Assembly: GCF_001571365.1 (NCBI RefSeq) | Contig: NZ_BCTQ01000001.1 | Location: 434,001-498,000 of the forward strand | Source: Achromobacter denitrificans NBRC 15125 | GTDB taxonomy: Bacteria > Pseudomonadota > Gammaproteobacteria > Burkholderiales > Burkholderiaceae_B | Direction: 5' to 3' | Length of the DNA stretch: 64,000 nt | Part shown: positions 57,287 through 64,000 of the stretch, in pieces | How positions within the stretch are numbered: position 1 is the first letter of the stretch | How the letters are laid out: each line of letters begins with the position of its first letter | The notes under the pieces: model-generated | Database searches by the model: none | What the model was told of the DNA's origin: nothing | What the model saw: only the letters and a program-made list of their open reading frames with translations | Program-made: the position numbers and the translations under genes

Positions 57287-58309
57287 TCAGAACACGGGAA
57301 TGATGTCTTCCAGGTCCACGTCCGAGACTTCCTGCCCCGTGATGCCGACTTCGGGAATGGCGGGGAACGGGATGTTGTAGCGATCCAGGACGCTCTTCAG
57401 GTTGATCATCGCGTTGCGCCAGTTCTCCAGCTTGGCCTCATAGCTGGGGATGCCGAAGCCGGCGGCGCGAGCCACCTCTTCCGCCTCGCGCTGGTTCGCG
57501 ATGAAGTCGGCGGGCAGGTCCCAGAATTCCATCGGCGGCTCGAACAGCACCGCGGACAGGAACAGATAGCCCGCGCGGATCTGCTTGGTCACCACCGCCT
57601 TGATGTCGTCCTTGAGGCCGGGATAGTCGCGCTCCATGACGGCCATGCAGATCGCCATGTGGCGCCCCTCGTCGCGGCCGATGTTCTTGAAGCCTTCCTT
57701 GAACACGGCCTCGCGCGAGTTTTCGTACATCTGCTTGAAGATCGTCGCGGCCGCGATTTCGCCCATCAGGAACGAGCTGAACAGCACGGCGAGGTCATAC
57801 TTGGGCACGGCCTTCTTGTAGCCTGTCCAGTAGCGGGCGCCGTTGAAATACAGCCACTGCGCGTTCTTCTGCAGCCGCTTGCCCAATTCGGTCTTGGGCA
57901 CGTAGGTCAGGGGATCGGAATGGCCGAGCAGGCGCGTGATCGCCAGGCCGCACATGATCTCGTGGTTCTGCTCGTCGCGCGTGACGGAGAAGAAGCATTT
58001 GCGAACGACGTCTTCCTCGTGCACCTCGTAGGTCTTGACCAGGGCCTCGGCGAACACGGGCGGCGCCGACGCGTCGAACACGGACAGCAGCGTCCACCAG
58101 TAGGCGATCGATTCGCGCTCTTCCCAGGTATAGCTTTCCAGGTCCAGGGTATCCCAGGGCAGCTTCTCCGGATCCCAGTTCTCGCGCAGCGATGCCTCCC
58201 AGACCTCCTGCAGCTTCTTGGTCTTACAGACCCAGGACAGCGGGTACACATTGGGCTGCTCTATCGGGGGCGGCAGTTCCTGCGTGGCCGCATAGCGTTG
58301 CTTTTCCAT
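57287..58309 (-). CDS. Ferritin-like diiron-carboxylate oxygenase (R2-like)
   Basis: 340 residues, mostly helical. Two Glu-X-X-His motifs, Glu113-Gln-Asn-His116 and Glu214-Gly-Arg-His217, with Glu184 between and Asp79 or Glu88 as first ligand, give the canonical diiron pattern of the ribonucleotide-reductase-R2/oxygenase superfamily. The paired reductase gene supports a monooxygenase or N-oxygenase over an R2 radical protein. It lacks the beta, gamma and coupling subunits of methane-type enzymes. A GAGGAGG site lies nine bases before the ATG. Substrate and exact family are unknown to me. Confidence 0.75.
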   Translation of the reverse strand: MEKQRYAATQELPPPIEQPNVYPLSWVCKTKKLQEVWEASLRENWDPEKLPWDTLDLESYTWEERESIAYWWTLLSVFDASAPPVFAEALVKTYEVHEEDVVRKCFFSVTRDEQNHEIMCGLAITRLLGHSDPLTYVPKTELGKRLQKNAQWLYFNGARYWTGYKKAVPKYDLAVLFSSFLMGEIAAATIFKQMYENSREAVFKEGFKNIGRDEGRHMAICMAVMERDYPGLKDDIKAVVTKQIRAGYLFLSAVLFEPPMEFWDLPADFIANQREAEEVARAAGFGIPSYEAKLENWRNAMINLKSVLDRYNIPFPAIPEVGITGQEVSDVDLEDIIPVF

Positions 58310-58635
58310 GGCTACATTTCCTCCTCGGTTGTGCGTGGCACGGTTCGATCGCGGGGATCGCGACCCGATTACGTGATACCAAATTTATTGGATTCATTAT
58401 TTTTTTGTATCATTTTATCTGGTGCAAAGTATGGAACCAGAGGCGCGGCGGTGTCCATCAACGCAACGCAGGAACATTGATATAGATCAAGCCGATGCCT
58501 GCCGCATTGCCCGGTCCATGCGCAAAGCCCGGCACCTGCGCGTGCAAAGTTTCAGAATTTGGGTATACTTCCGCCTCTCTTGCAAAGAACAGCTGCCGGA
58601 TCGGATCGATCCAGAGGCGTTCGGCGCAGGAAAAT
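58310..58635. other. Intergenic region between the diiron gene and tRNA-Gly copy 2
   Basis: 326 bp without a gene. At 58375-58420 it is very AT-rich and holds CCAA-N5-TTGG and TGATAC...GTATCA dyads plus a minus-strand promoter candidate CTGGTT-N17-TAAAAT (58440-58412) for the diiron gene. An FNR/ANR box lies at 58477. A TATACT at 58564-58569 with GTGCAA 16 bp before it is the likely tRNA promoter. Confidence 0.55.
58477..58490. promoter_or_regulatory. Perfect FNR/ANR box
   Basis: TTGATATAGATCAA is an exact TTGAT-N4-ATCAA dyad. It lies about 78 bp before the inferred start of diiron-gene transcription on the minus strand. The only other neighbour is a tRNA gene, so the diiron operon is the likely target. 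Confidence 0.6.
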
Positions 58636-58711
58636 GCGGGAGTAGCTCAGTTGGTAGAGCGCAACCTTGCCAAGGTTGAGGTCGCGAGTTCGAGACTCGT
58701 CTCCCGCTCCA
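58636..58711 (+). tRNA. tRNA-Gly (anticodon GCC), copy 2
   Basis: 76 nt, base-for-base identical to the copy at 46004, with CCA encoded and anticodon loop TTGCCAA. It has a separate upstream promoter (TATACT at 58564) and its own terminator. It marks the right border of the island. Confidence 0.98.
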
Positions 58712-58755
58712 GATTTCGATTTCCAGCCGCCTTCGCGGTTTCCTGGAAGTCCAGG

Positions 58756-58780
58756 AAAAAGGGCCCCCGGGCCCTTTTTT
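58756..58780 (+). terminator. Terminator of tRNA-Gly copy 2
   Basis: Stem AAAAAGGGCCC / GGGCCCTTTTT with a two-base loop, preceded by an overlapping TTTCCTGG / CCAGGAAA hairpin; 45 bp after the tRNA. Confidence 0.85.
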
Positions 58781-58945
58781 CATTTCGACGGATCTCCTTC
58801 GCTGCCGGCACCGCCGGCCATGCGACCCGGAATCCCGCCGTCGCCGGCGATATCGACCGGCAAATCCGCAACCGCTCACAGTGCCTCCAGTCACGTACAT
58901 GGGGTAACCTTCTGGTTGCACAAATCAGAGGTGTTGGAAAGAACA

Positions 58946-59575
58946 ATGGGTTTTGAAAAACTTGCCGACCTGCGAGAGCAGCTCCGGGCGCAAGCTCAGC
59001 AAGCGGCGCCGGCCCAGCCGAAGGCGGCGGGCCAGGCCAAGCGCCGGGAATCTTCCAAGCAGCGGGACCCCTCGAAGCAACGAGATCCCGCCAGGCAGCG
59101 TGAGTCCGCAAGAAAGCAGGAACCCGCGAAGCAGCGGGAACCGGTCGATCCGACGGTCGAAGCGATCTGGCGCCTGCAGAAGCAGTTCCCGCTGGCTTTC
59201 CCGAAGAATCCCGCGCCCAAGGTGCCGCTCAAGGAAGGCATCCTGGCGGATGCCGCGCAGCATCTCGATGCGCTGTCCATGACGGAAGAGCAGCTGAAGC
59301 TGGCCATTGCCGCCTGGTGCAAGGGCAGCCGCTACTGGGCCTGCCTGACGGAAGACGCGCCTCGCGTCGACCTGCAAGGACAGCCCGTCGGCAAGGTGAC
59401 CGCGCAGCAGGCCGCTTACGCGCGCCGGCAGGCCAGCCGCCGGCCGGGCGGCCCCAAGGGCCGTCCCGCGAAGAAGGCCGCCGCGCCGCAAGCCGGGGCA
59501 GCTGCCCCGCAGCCCGACGACGCCCAGCCCGCCGACGCCCAGGCCGCCGACACGCAGCCTGCCGAAACGCCCTGA
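58946..59575 (+). CDS. ProQ/FinO-domain RNA chaperone
   Basis: 209 residues from the ATG reading MGFEKLADLREQ after GGAAAG. A basic, Gln/Arg/Lys-rich disordered N-terminus (about 15-65, repeats of KQRDP/KQREP) precedes a ProQ/FinO domain (about 68-165) with FPLAFPKNPAPKVPLKEGI, HLDALSMTEEQLKLAIAAWCKGSRYWACL and the domain end TAQQAAYARRQASRR. A Lys/Pro/Ala-rich tail follows. The domain binds structured 3' ends of small RNAs and mRNAs. A strong terminator follows. Confidence 0.9.
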   Translation: MGFEKLADLREQLRAQAQQAAPAQPKAAGQAKRRESSKQRDPSKQRDPARQRESARKQEPAKQREPVDPTVEAIWRLQKQFPLAFPKNPAPKVPLKEGILADAAQHLDALSMTEEQLKLAIAAWCKGSRYWACLTEDAPRVDLQGQPVGKVTAQQAAYARRQASRRPGGPKGRPAKKAAAPQAGAAAPQPDDAQPADAQAADTQPAETP

Positions 59576-59602
59576 CCCCGATCCGGGCGCGGACGAACCC
59601 CG

Positions 59603-59635
59603 GCGCCCGCGCGACTATTCGCGCGGGCGCTTTTT
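59603..59635 (+). terminator. Terminator of the ProQ-type gene
   Basis: Perfect 12-bp stem GCGCCCGCGCGA / TCGCGCGGGCGC with loop CTAT and T5, 27 bp past the stop. Confidence 0.9.
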
Positions 59636-59783
59636 CTTTCCGCGTTTTTTCACCTACGCAGCACAAGTCAAAATTTCTGTGTATAATCGCTGTCTTTGGT
59701 GAACACGGCCCTTTCTGAAAGCGCTTCAATGGAAGACTTCAGGAAACGCACCAAAGCGGCGATGCAGCAATGCATGCCCATAT

Positions 59784-59859
59784 GCGGGAGTAGCTCAGTT
59801 GGTAGAGCGCAACCTTGCCAAGGTTGAGGTCGCGAGTTCGAGACTCGTCTCCCGCTCCA
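59784..59859 (+). tRNA. tRNA-Gly (anticodon GCC), copy 3
   Basis: Third identical 76-nt copy. A TATAAT at 59682-59687 is its likely -10 box. A hairpin AAAAAGGAAGC / GCTTCCTTTTTT (59865-59902) lies between it and tRNA-Cys and should end or process the transcript. Confidence 0.98.
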
Positions 59860-59864
59860 AATAC

Positions 59865-59902
59865 AAAAAGGAAGCAACGGCCAACACCGCGCTTCCTTTT
59901 TT
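59865..59902 (+). terminator. Hairpin between tRNA-Gly and tRNA-Cys
   Basis: Arms AAAAAGGAAGC and GCTTCCTTTTTT separated by 15 bases. It is a plausible terminator for the tRNA-Gly transcript, although tRNA-Cys just beyond has no evident promoter of its own, so read-through must occur or processing happens here. Confidence 0.6.
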
Positions 59903-59913
59903 CTTGAAGTGCT

Positions 59914-59987
59914 GGCGCAATGGCAGAGTGGTTATGCAGCGGATTGCAAATCCGTGTACGTCGGTTCGATTCCGGCTTGCGCCTCCA
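59914..59987 (+). tRNA. tRNA-Cys (anticodon GCA)
   Basis: 74 nt: acceptor GGCGCAA/TTGCGCC, anticodon loop TTGCAAA, T loop TTCGATT, encoded CCA. Probably co-transcribed with tRNA-Gly copy 3, which lies 54 bp upstream. Confidence 0.97.
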
Positions 59988-60076
59988 GCAGCTTCCCTGC
60001 ATCTAGTTACCCTTCCCTACGCCCCGTCAATCGAATGATTGCTATGGTGACGCCGTTTTCATTTGACGACGATCCC

Positions 60077-60400
60077 ATGCGCACCATTCCGAGTTCCCGC
60101 TCCCGCCTTCCCTCCCCGCTGCTGGCCTTGTCGGCCGCCGCTGTGTTCGCGCTGGCGCCGATGGCGGCGCAGGCCGATTCGGACAAGCATCGCCATCGGC
60201 ATGGCCGCGAATACAAGGAGCAGTACTGGGACGGCGCCTGTAAAGTCGAGCGCAAGTGGAAGCGCAACGGCGACTACCAGGAAAAGCGCAAGTGCCGCGA
60301 CGAATACCGCTACGGCTACGCGCCGCAGCCGGTCGTGGTGCCCGTAATGCCGGCGCCCGCCATCGTGATCAACCCGCCCCCCATCATCATTCGCCCCTGA
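60077..60400 (+). CDS. Small exported basic protein, function unknown
   Basis: 107 residues from the ATG reading MRTIPSSRSR, selected because it opens a normal signal peptide (cleavage near AQA-D). The mature part begins with a His/Arg-rich segment (SDKHRHRHGREYK), then WDGACKVERKWKRNGDYQEKRKCRDEYR, with two Cys that could form a disulfide, and ends in a Pro/Ile/Val-rich tail. Two earlier in-frame Met codons add polar residues. Family not recognised; a periplasmic cationic protein is all that can be said. It is 2 bp from the next gene. Confidence 0.6.
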   Translation: MRTIPSSRSRLPSPLLALSAAAVFALAPMAAQADSDKHRHRHGREYKEQYWDGACKVERKWKRNGDYQEKRKCRDEYRYGYAPQPVVVPVMPAPAIVINPPPIIIRP

Positions 60401-60402
60401 CC

Positions 60403-60993
60403 ATGGATCAATCGGTGAAAGACGCCCTGGTCCGCTGGCCCGACGTGCCAGCGGTCTACGGCTGGCTGTCGCTGGACGCCAGGGGCCGCTGGCGCCTGCA
60501 TCCGCAGGGCCAGTCCGCGCAAGGCGGGCCGGGCGAGTCGATCACCAACAGCCAGATCCTGGCATTCATCAACCGCAACTACGATCATGACGAAGCGGGC
60601 CGCTGGTATTTCCAGAACGGCCCGCAACGGGTGTACCTGCGGCTGGACGCGGCGCCCTACACGCTGCGGCTGAGCGACGACAATCTCCGCCTGCTCACCC
60701 ATACCGACGCCACGGTCGACGCGGTCGATGCCTGGCGGCTGGACGACGCCGGCCAGCTGTACGCGATGACGCCGCTGGGGGCCGGCATCGTGCTGGACCG
60801 CGACCTTCCCATGCTGCTCGAAAAGCTGGTCACCGAAGACGGCGCGCCGCTGCTCGATGCGCTGGCCGGCCTGGCTCCCGGCGACACGCTGGGGGTCGCC
60901 TTCCCCGGCGCCTATGCCGCCGCGCCCTTGTCGGCCGTGGCGCGACAGGACGTCGCGCGCGAACTCGGTTTCGATCCCGATCCCAGGCCCTAG
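60403..60993 (+). CDS. Conserved hypothetical protein, 196 residues
   Basis: Starts MDQSVKDALVRWPDVPAVYG; has VYGWLSLDARGRWRLHPQG, ITNSQILAFINRNYDHDEAGRWYFQNGPQRVYLRLDAAPYTLRL and a second half with ILDRDLPMLLEKL-like strands and turns. The conserved-looking Trp/Arg/Asn residues in the first half suggest a real family of soluble beta-rich proteins that I have seen as DUF proteins in Burkholderiales but cannot name with certainty. No signal peptide or membrane helix. It follows the exported protein gene by 2 bp. Confidence 0.7.
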   Translation: MDQSVKDALVRWPDVPAVYGWLSLDARGRWRLHPQGQSAQGGPGESITNSQILAFINRNYDHDEAGRWYFQNGPQRVYLRLDAAPYTLRLSDDNLRLLTHTDATVDAVDAWRLDDAGQLYAMTPLGAGIVLDRDLPMLLEKLVTEDGAPLLDALAGLAPGDTLGVAFPGAYAAAPLSAVARQDVARELGFDPDPRP

Positions 60994-60995
60994 CT

Positions 60996-61460
60996 TCAGA
61001 ACATGCCGTTGGCGTTGGCGGACCGCTCGGGAATGGGCTGCACCGCATCCCAATGCTCGACGATCTTGCCCTGCTCCAGGCGGAAGATGTCGACGATGGC
61101 GCTCCCACGCGTGCCGGGTTCGCGCACCGCATGCACGTGCAGGATCACGTAATCGCCATCGGTAAAAACGCGCTTGATTTCGCTGTGCGACCGGGGATAC
61201 TTTTCGCGCAGGAACGCGACGAACTTGCGGAAGCCCTCGGGCCCGTCCGCGGCGTTCGGATTGTGCTGCACGTAGCGCTCGCCCAGGTACTTCAGCGCGG
61301 CGTCCGCGTCCTTCCGGTTCAGGCCCTGCTCGTAGAAGGCCAGCACGGCCGCCTTGTTGGCAGCTTCCTGCCCGGCGGATGCGTGGGCGGCCGGCGACAG
61401 GGCGGCGGCCAGCAGCGCCGCGCCCGCGGCGCGCTTGAAGCAAGAAATGGTCAGGAACAT
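60996..61460 (-). CDS. Exported SnoaL-like (NTF2-fold) protein
   Basis: 154 residues with an N-terminal signal peptide (cleavage near AHA-S). The SnoaL-like pattern follows: AAVLAFYEQGLNRKDADAALKYLGERYVQHNPNAADGPEGFRKFV, then HVHAVREPGTRGSAIVDIFRLEQGKIVEHWDAVQPIPE. The conserved His in YVQHNP and the Asp in EHWDAVQ line the cavity in the family. Members include polyketide cyclases and many of unknown reaction. It is probably co-transcribed with the DoxX gene 41 bp upstream and under the nearby LysR regulator. Confidence 0.85.
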   Translation of the reverse strand: MFLTISCFKRAAGAALLAAALSPAAHASAGQEAANKAAVLAFYEQGLNRKDADAALKYLGERYVQHNPNAADGPEGFRKFVAFLREKYPRSHSEIKRVFTDGDYVILHVHAVREPGTRGSAIVDIFRLEQGKIVEHWDAVQPIPERSANANGMF

Positions 61461-61501
61461 GGCGGCCTCCCCTGGCTATGGACTTCGGGTGCGCGCGGCA
61501 T

Positions 61502-61903
61502 TCAGCCGCGGCCGCTCTTGCGCAGCGCGAACTTGCCGTCGCCCAGCAGCGCCAGCGCGGCGGCCGCCACCGTCAGGAAGATGGGATATTCCCAGCCGCC
61601 GCCCGGATTGCCGAAACCCCAGCCATTGCCGAAGTGCACGGTCGACGCGACGAACAACTGCACGGCCGCGACGGCGGCAACCCAGCGCGGCAGGATGCCC
61701 AGGATCAGCATCACGCCCGCGCCGATTTCGAAGAAAGTCACCGGATAGGCCAGCCAGCCGGCGAAGCCGATCTTGGCGAAGAACTGAGCGGTGCCCGGCA
61801 GCGTGAAGACCAGCAGCTTGGTCAGGCCGTGGGCCAGGAACATGACGCCGAGCGCGACGCGCAGCAGCAGCGCGGCATAGGGCGCGGTACGGGTTTCAAC
61901 CAT
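61502..61903 (-). CDS. DoxX-family membrane protein
   Basis: 133 residues with four membrane helices. AALLLRVALGVMFLAHGLTKL at the start and PVTFFEIGAGVMLILGILPRWVAAVAAVQL are standard DoxX motifs. DoxX-like proteins are small inner-membrane proteins sometimes tied to quinone redox or stress; the reaction is unknown. It is divergent from the LysR gene at 62034 with a 130-bp gap that includes a palindromic operator, so it is a likely target of that regulator. Confidence 0.88.
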   Translation of the reverse strand: MVETRTAPYAALLLRVALGVMFLAHGLTKLLVFTLPGTAQFFAKIGFAGWLAYPVTFFEIGAGVMLILGILPRWVAAVAAVQLFVASTVHFGNGWGFGNPGGGWEYPIFLTVAAAALALLGDGKFALRKSGRG

Positions 61904-62009
61904 TGCACTCTCCTAGAGCGGTTGGGGAATCGCCCAGGACGGGAAGATTCTTCGGAAGCGCTATTCTTGCGATTCCAAAAACAAAGATAAACATGCAGAA
62001 TTGCAAATT

Positions 62010-62032
62010 ATTGTTCCCCGATAGGAAACAAT
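62010..62032. promoter_or_regulatory. Palindromic operator at the lysR translation start
   Basis: ATTGTT-N11-AACAAT ends one base before the LysR ATG and covers its Shine-Dalgarno sequence (GGAAACAATC). The arms give a T-N11-A LysR box, suggesting autoregulation and control of the divergent DoxX gene. Confidence 0.5.
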
Positions 62033-62033
62033 C

Positions 62034-62966
62034 ATGGACACCCATACCGCCATGCAGACCTACGCCAAGGTCGTGGAGCTGGGCTCGTTCGCGGCGGCCG
62101 CCGACAAGATGGGCCAGGCCCGCTCCGTGGTCACGCGCCAGATCGCCTATCTGGAGCAGAAGTACGGCGTGCGCCTGCTGAACCGCACCACGCGCAAACT
62201 GAGCATGACCGACGCCGGGCGCGCCTTCTACGAGCGCGTGCGCCCCATCCTGGCCGAAGTGGCGGACCTGGAGCTATCGCTGCAGGCCGAAGGCCAGCGG
62301 CCCAGCGGCCGCCTGCGGGTGAGCGCGCCAGTATCGTTCGGCATCCTGCACCTGGGGCCCGCCATCGCCGAGTATCTGCAGCGCTACCCCGACGTGATCA
62401 TCGACCTGGACCTCAACGACCGCGTGGTCGACCTGGTCGAAGACGGCTTCGACGTGGCCGTGCGCATCGGCCCGCTGCTGGATTCCTCGCTGGTGGCGCG
62501 GCCGCTCGCGCCCCAGCAATTGCTGGTCTGCGCCGCCCCCTCGTACCTGGCGCGCCACGGCACGCCGCAAACGCCGGAAGAACTGAAGCAGCACCGCTGC
62601 CTGCACTACGCCTACGCCAGCACCGGCAACGAATGGCATTTCGAGAAAGACGGCGTGACCCACCTGGTCCGCGTGAACGCGGCCCTGCGCGCCAATAACG
62701 GGGACGTGCTGCGCACGGCCTCGCTGGCGGGCCATGGAATCATCCTGCAGCCCGAATTCCTGGTGGGCGAGGACATCCGCGCGGGGCGGCTGGTCACCCT
62801 GCTGGCCGACTACGCGCACACGCCGATCTCCATGTGCGCCATCTATCCCCACCGGCGCTTCCTGTCGCCCAAGGTGCGGTCGTTCGTCGAACACCTGGAA
62901 GACCGGTTCGGGACGCCGCCCGTCCCGGCCCCCGGGCGGCGCGCCAGTCCTCGCCGCAGCCGTTAG
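62034..62966 (+). CDS. LysR-family transcriptional regulator
   Basis: 310 residues. Helix-turn-helix VVELGSFAAAADKMGQARSVVTRQIAYLEQKYGVRLLNRTTRKLSMTDAGRAFYERV, then a full effector domain with PSGRLRVSAPVSFGILHLGPAIAEYLQRYPDV, which is the CrgA/AaeR-like subgroup signature. Members often govern neighbouring redox or efflux genes. It is divergent from doxX-snoaL, with an operator overlapping its own start. The C-terminal PAPGRRASPRRSR tail is basic and probably disordered. The Nudix gene follows by 10 bp. Confidence 0.92.
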   Translation: MDTHTAMQTYAKVVELGSFAAAADKMGQARSVVTRQIAYLEQKYGVRLLNRTTRKLSMTDAGRAFYERVRPILAEVADLELSLQAEGQRPSGRLRVSAPVSFGILHLGPAIAEYLQRYPDVIIDLDLNDRVVDLVEDGFDVAVRIGPLLDSSLVARPLAPQQLLVCAAPSYLARHGTPQTPEELKQHRCLHYAYASTGNEWHFEKDGVTHLVRVNAALRANNGDVLRTASLAGHGIILQPEFLVGEDIRAGRLVTLLADYAHTPISMCAIYPHRRFLSPKVRSFVEHLEDRFGTPPVPAPGRRASPRRSR

Positions 62967-62976
62967 AATCGTACCC

Positions 62977-63558
62977 ATGACCGCAAAATCGCCCATCGAA
63001 TACTTCCCCGCGCCGCGCCGTTCGCATTTCTGCAGCCAATGCGGCTCGCCCGTCAATCGCCGGGTGCCCGAGGGCGACAACCGCGAACGCGACATCTGCG
63101 ATCACTGCGGCGCCATCCATTACCAGAATCCCCGGCTGGTGGTCGGCACGTTGCCGGTCTGGGAGAACCGCGTCCTGCTTTGCCGCCGCGCGATCGAGCC
63201 GCGCTACAATACCTGGACGCTGCCCGCCGGCTTCATGGAACTGGGCGAAAGCACCGCGCAGGGCGCGGCCCGCGAAACCCTGGAGGAAGCCGGCGCGCGC
63301 ATCCGGCTGGGCGAGCTCTACACGATCATCGACCTGCCCCAGATCGACCAGGTTCACGTCTTCTACCTGGCCCAGGCGCTGTCCCCCGACCTGGACCCGG
63401 GCCCCGAAAGCCTCGAAGCGCGCTATTACGAGGAATCCGAGATCCCCTGGGACGACCTGGCGTTCCGCACCGTGGCGACGACGCTGCGCCACTATTTCGA
63501 GGACCGCAAGCTTGGCGAGTTCGGCCCGCATCACTACACCCTAGAATCGCACCGTTGA
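62977..63558 (+). CDS. Nudix hydrolase with N-terminal zinc ribbon
   Basis: 193 residues. Four Cys in two pairs (CSQC and CDHC, about 19-45) form a zinc ribbon like that of NudC-type NADH pyrophosphatases. It is followed by the Nudix box Gly-X5-Glu-X7-Arg-Glu-X2-Glu-Glu-X-Gly in [23 protein letters not shown]. The SQPWPFPxS motif of true NudC is absent, so the substrate is probably another nucleoside-diphosphate derivative. The stop overlaps the next start (TTGA), so translation is coupled to aat. Confidence 0.9.
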   Translation: MTAKSPIEYFPAPRRSHFCSQCGSPVNRRVPEGDNRERDICDHCGAIHYQNPRLVVGTLPVWENRVLLCRRAIEPRYNTWTLPAGFMELGESTAQGAARETLEEAGARIRLGELYTIIDLPQIDQVHVFYLAQALSPDLDPGPESLEARYYEESEIPWDDLAFRTVATTLRHYFEDRKLGEFGPHHYTLESHR

Positions 63559-64000
63559 AGCTGCCCTGGCTTGCCGTCGACACGCCGTTCCCGCCAGCTG
63601 AGTTCGCGCTGACGGATCCGGACGGCCTGCTGGCGGCGGGCGCGGACCTGTCCATCCCGCGGCTGATCCAGGCCTATTCCAACGGCATCTTCCCCTGGTA
63701 TTCGGAAGGCGAGCCCATCCTGTGGTGGAGCCCCGATCCCCGCATGGTGCTGGCCACCCGGGATTTCGCGCCCTCGCACTCCCTGCGCAAGCTGCTGCGC
63801 CAGATCGCCGGCCAGGAATCCCAGGCCGCCCCGCGCGTGCAAGTGCGCGTGGACACCGCTTTCGCGCAGGTGATGGCCGAATGCGCCGCGCCCCGCGACG
63901 GCCAGCCGGGCACCTGGATCACCGGCGCCATGCAGCAGGCGTATCGCGCCTGGCACGAGGCCGGATACGTGCACAGCATCGAAACATGGATAGACGGCGA
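63555..64000 (+). CDS. aat: Leucyl/phenylalanyl-tRNA--protein transferase, N-terminal part
   Basis: 148 codons visible, running off the window end. The start appears to be TTG overlapping the Nudix stop, giving [14 protein letters not shown] after initiation. Family motifs are present: [44 protein letters not shown] and [27 protein letters not shown]. The enzyme adds Leu or Phe to proteins with N-terminal Arg or Lys, marking them for ClpS/ClpAP (N-end rule). Confidence 0.92.
   Translation, partial: MKLPWLAVDTPFPPAEFALTDPDGLLAAGADLSIPRLIQAYSNGIFPWYSEGEPILWWSPDPRMVLATRDFAPSHSLRKLLRQIAGQESQAAPRVQVRVDTAFAQVMAECAAPRDGQPGTWITGAMQQAYRAWHEAGYVHSIETWIDG

Larger units (their letters stand above)
46004..58711. 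other. Putative genomic island bounded by identical tRNA-Gly genes
   Basis: Two identical 76-bp tRNA-Gly genes in the same orientation enclose twelve genes that are all accessory (regulator, transport receptors, catabolic enzymes), while housekeeping genes lie on both sides. Similarity between the flanks stops at the tRNA ends. No integrase, insertion sequence or conjugation gene is present, so the border assignment rests on gene content and on the tRNA duplication only. Recombination between the tRNAs would excise 12,632 bp. Confidence 0.4.

Noticed and set aside
57287..58309. Ribonucleotide reductase small subunit (NrdB)
   Set aside because: The diiron motifs fit, but there is no radical-site Tyr context, no nrdA partner, and a dedicated ferredoxin-type reductase is adjacent.
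46004..58711. Integrative element with its own integrase
   Set aside because: No integrase, transposase, relaxase or inverted terminal repeats could be found, so a self-mobile element is not supported; only the tRNA-bounded layout remains.

Overview
The window is high-GC DNA from a betaproteobacterium, most likely an Alcaligenaceae member close to Bordetella or Achromobacter. The evidence is the gene content and order: lolA-ftsK-trxB; hrcA-hemH-grpE-trx-dnaK-dnaJ opposite nadK-recN; fur-bamE-dapB-murB. Orphan Bug receptors and DUF4148-type secreted proteins are also typical of the family. This placement is inference from protein resemblance; no database was searched.

Layout. 1-7.7 kb: end of a RidA-family gene, lolA-ftsK, trxB-Smr-SMR pump, and a sodium/solute symporter with its DUF4212 partner. 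8.1-16.7 kb: a full potassium-scavenging locus (small membrane ORF, kdpF, A, B, C, D, E). 16.7-18.9 kb: a TorF-type porin, a 107-residue protein and a DapA-like aldolase. 18.9-29 kb: a Cache chemoreceptor, an O-antigen-ligase-like protein, icd, a DUF1841 protein, two cytochromes c, a MoxR/CoxE-like pair and two GNAT acetyltransferases. 29-32.5 kb: an M16 protease and a triplicated small secreted protein. 32.8-45.7 kb: the dnaKJ/grpE heat-shock block, hemH, hrcA, nadK, recN, fur, bamE, dapB and murB.

46.0-58.7 kb: an accessory catabolic island lying between two identical tRNA-Gly(GCC) genes. One arm is a LysR regulator divergent from a HAD hydrolase, CoA transferase, hotdog thioesterase, Bug receptor and aldehyde dehydrogenase. 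The opposite arm holds a ferritin-like diiron oxygenase with its own ferredoxin-type reductase, then a split thiamine-diphosphate decarboxylase, a zinc alcohol dehydrogenase and an orphan ABC solute-binding protein. Together they could make an oxidise - dehydrogenate - decarboxylate - oxidise - CoA-activate route for an unknown substrate. After 58.7 kb come a ProQ-type RNA chaperone, a third tRNA-Gly, tRNA-Cys, small unknown proteins, SnoaL/DoxX genes, a second LysR, a Nudix hydrolase and the start of aat.

The strongest new observation is regulatory. The promoters of the kdp operon, the TorF-type porin and the 107-residue gene share one spaced architecture: two tandem pairs of 11-bp-spaced T-rich half-sites and a -10-like hexamer at a constant offset of 59 bp. 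This points to a KdpE regulon wider than kdpFABC. Other notable points are a 70-bp structured repeat that follows gene stop codons, an 82-bp tandem terminator array after recN, near-consensus sigma-32 promoters for grpE and dnaK, and a perfect FNR/ANR box upstream of the oxygen-dependent diiron gene.
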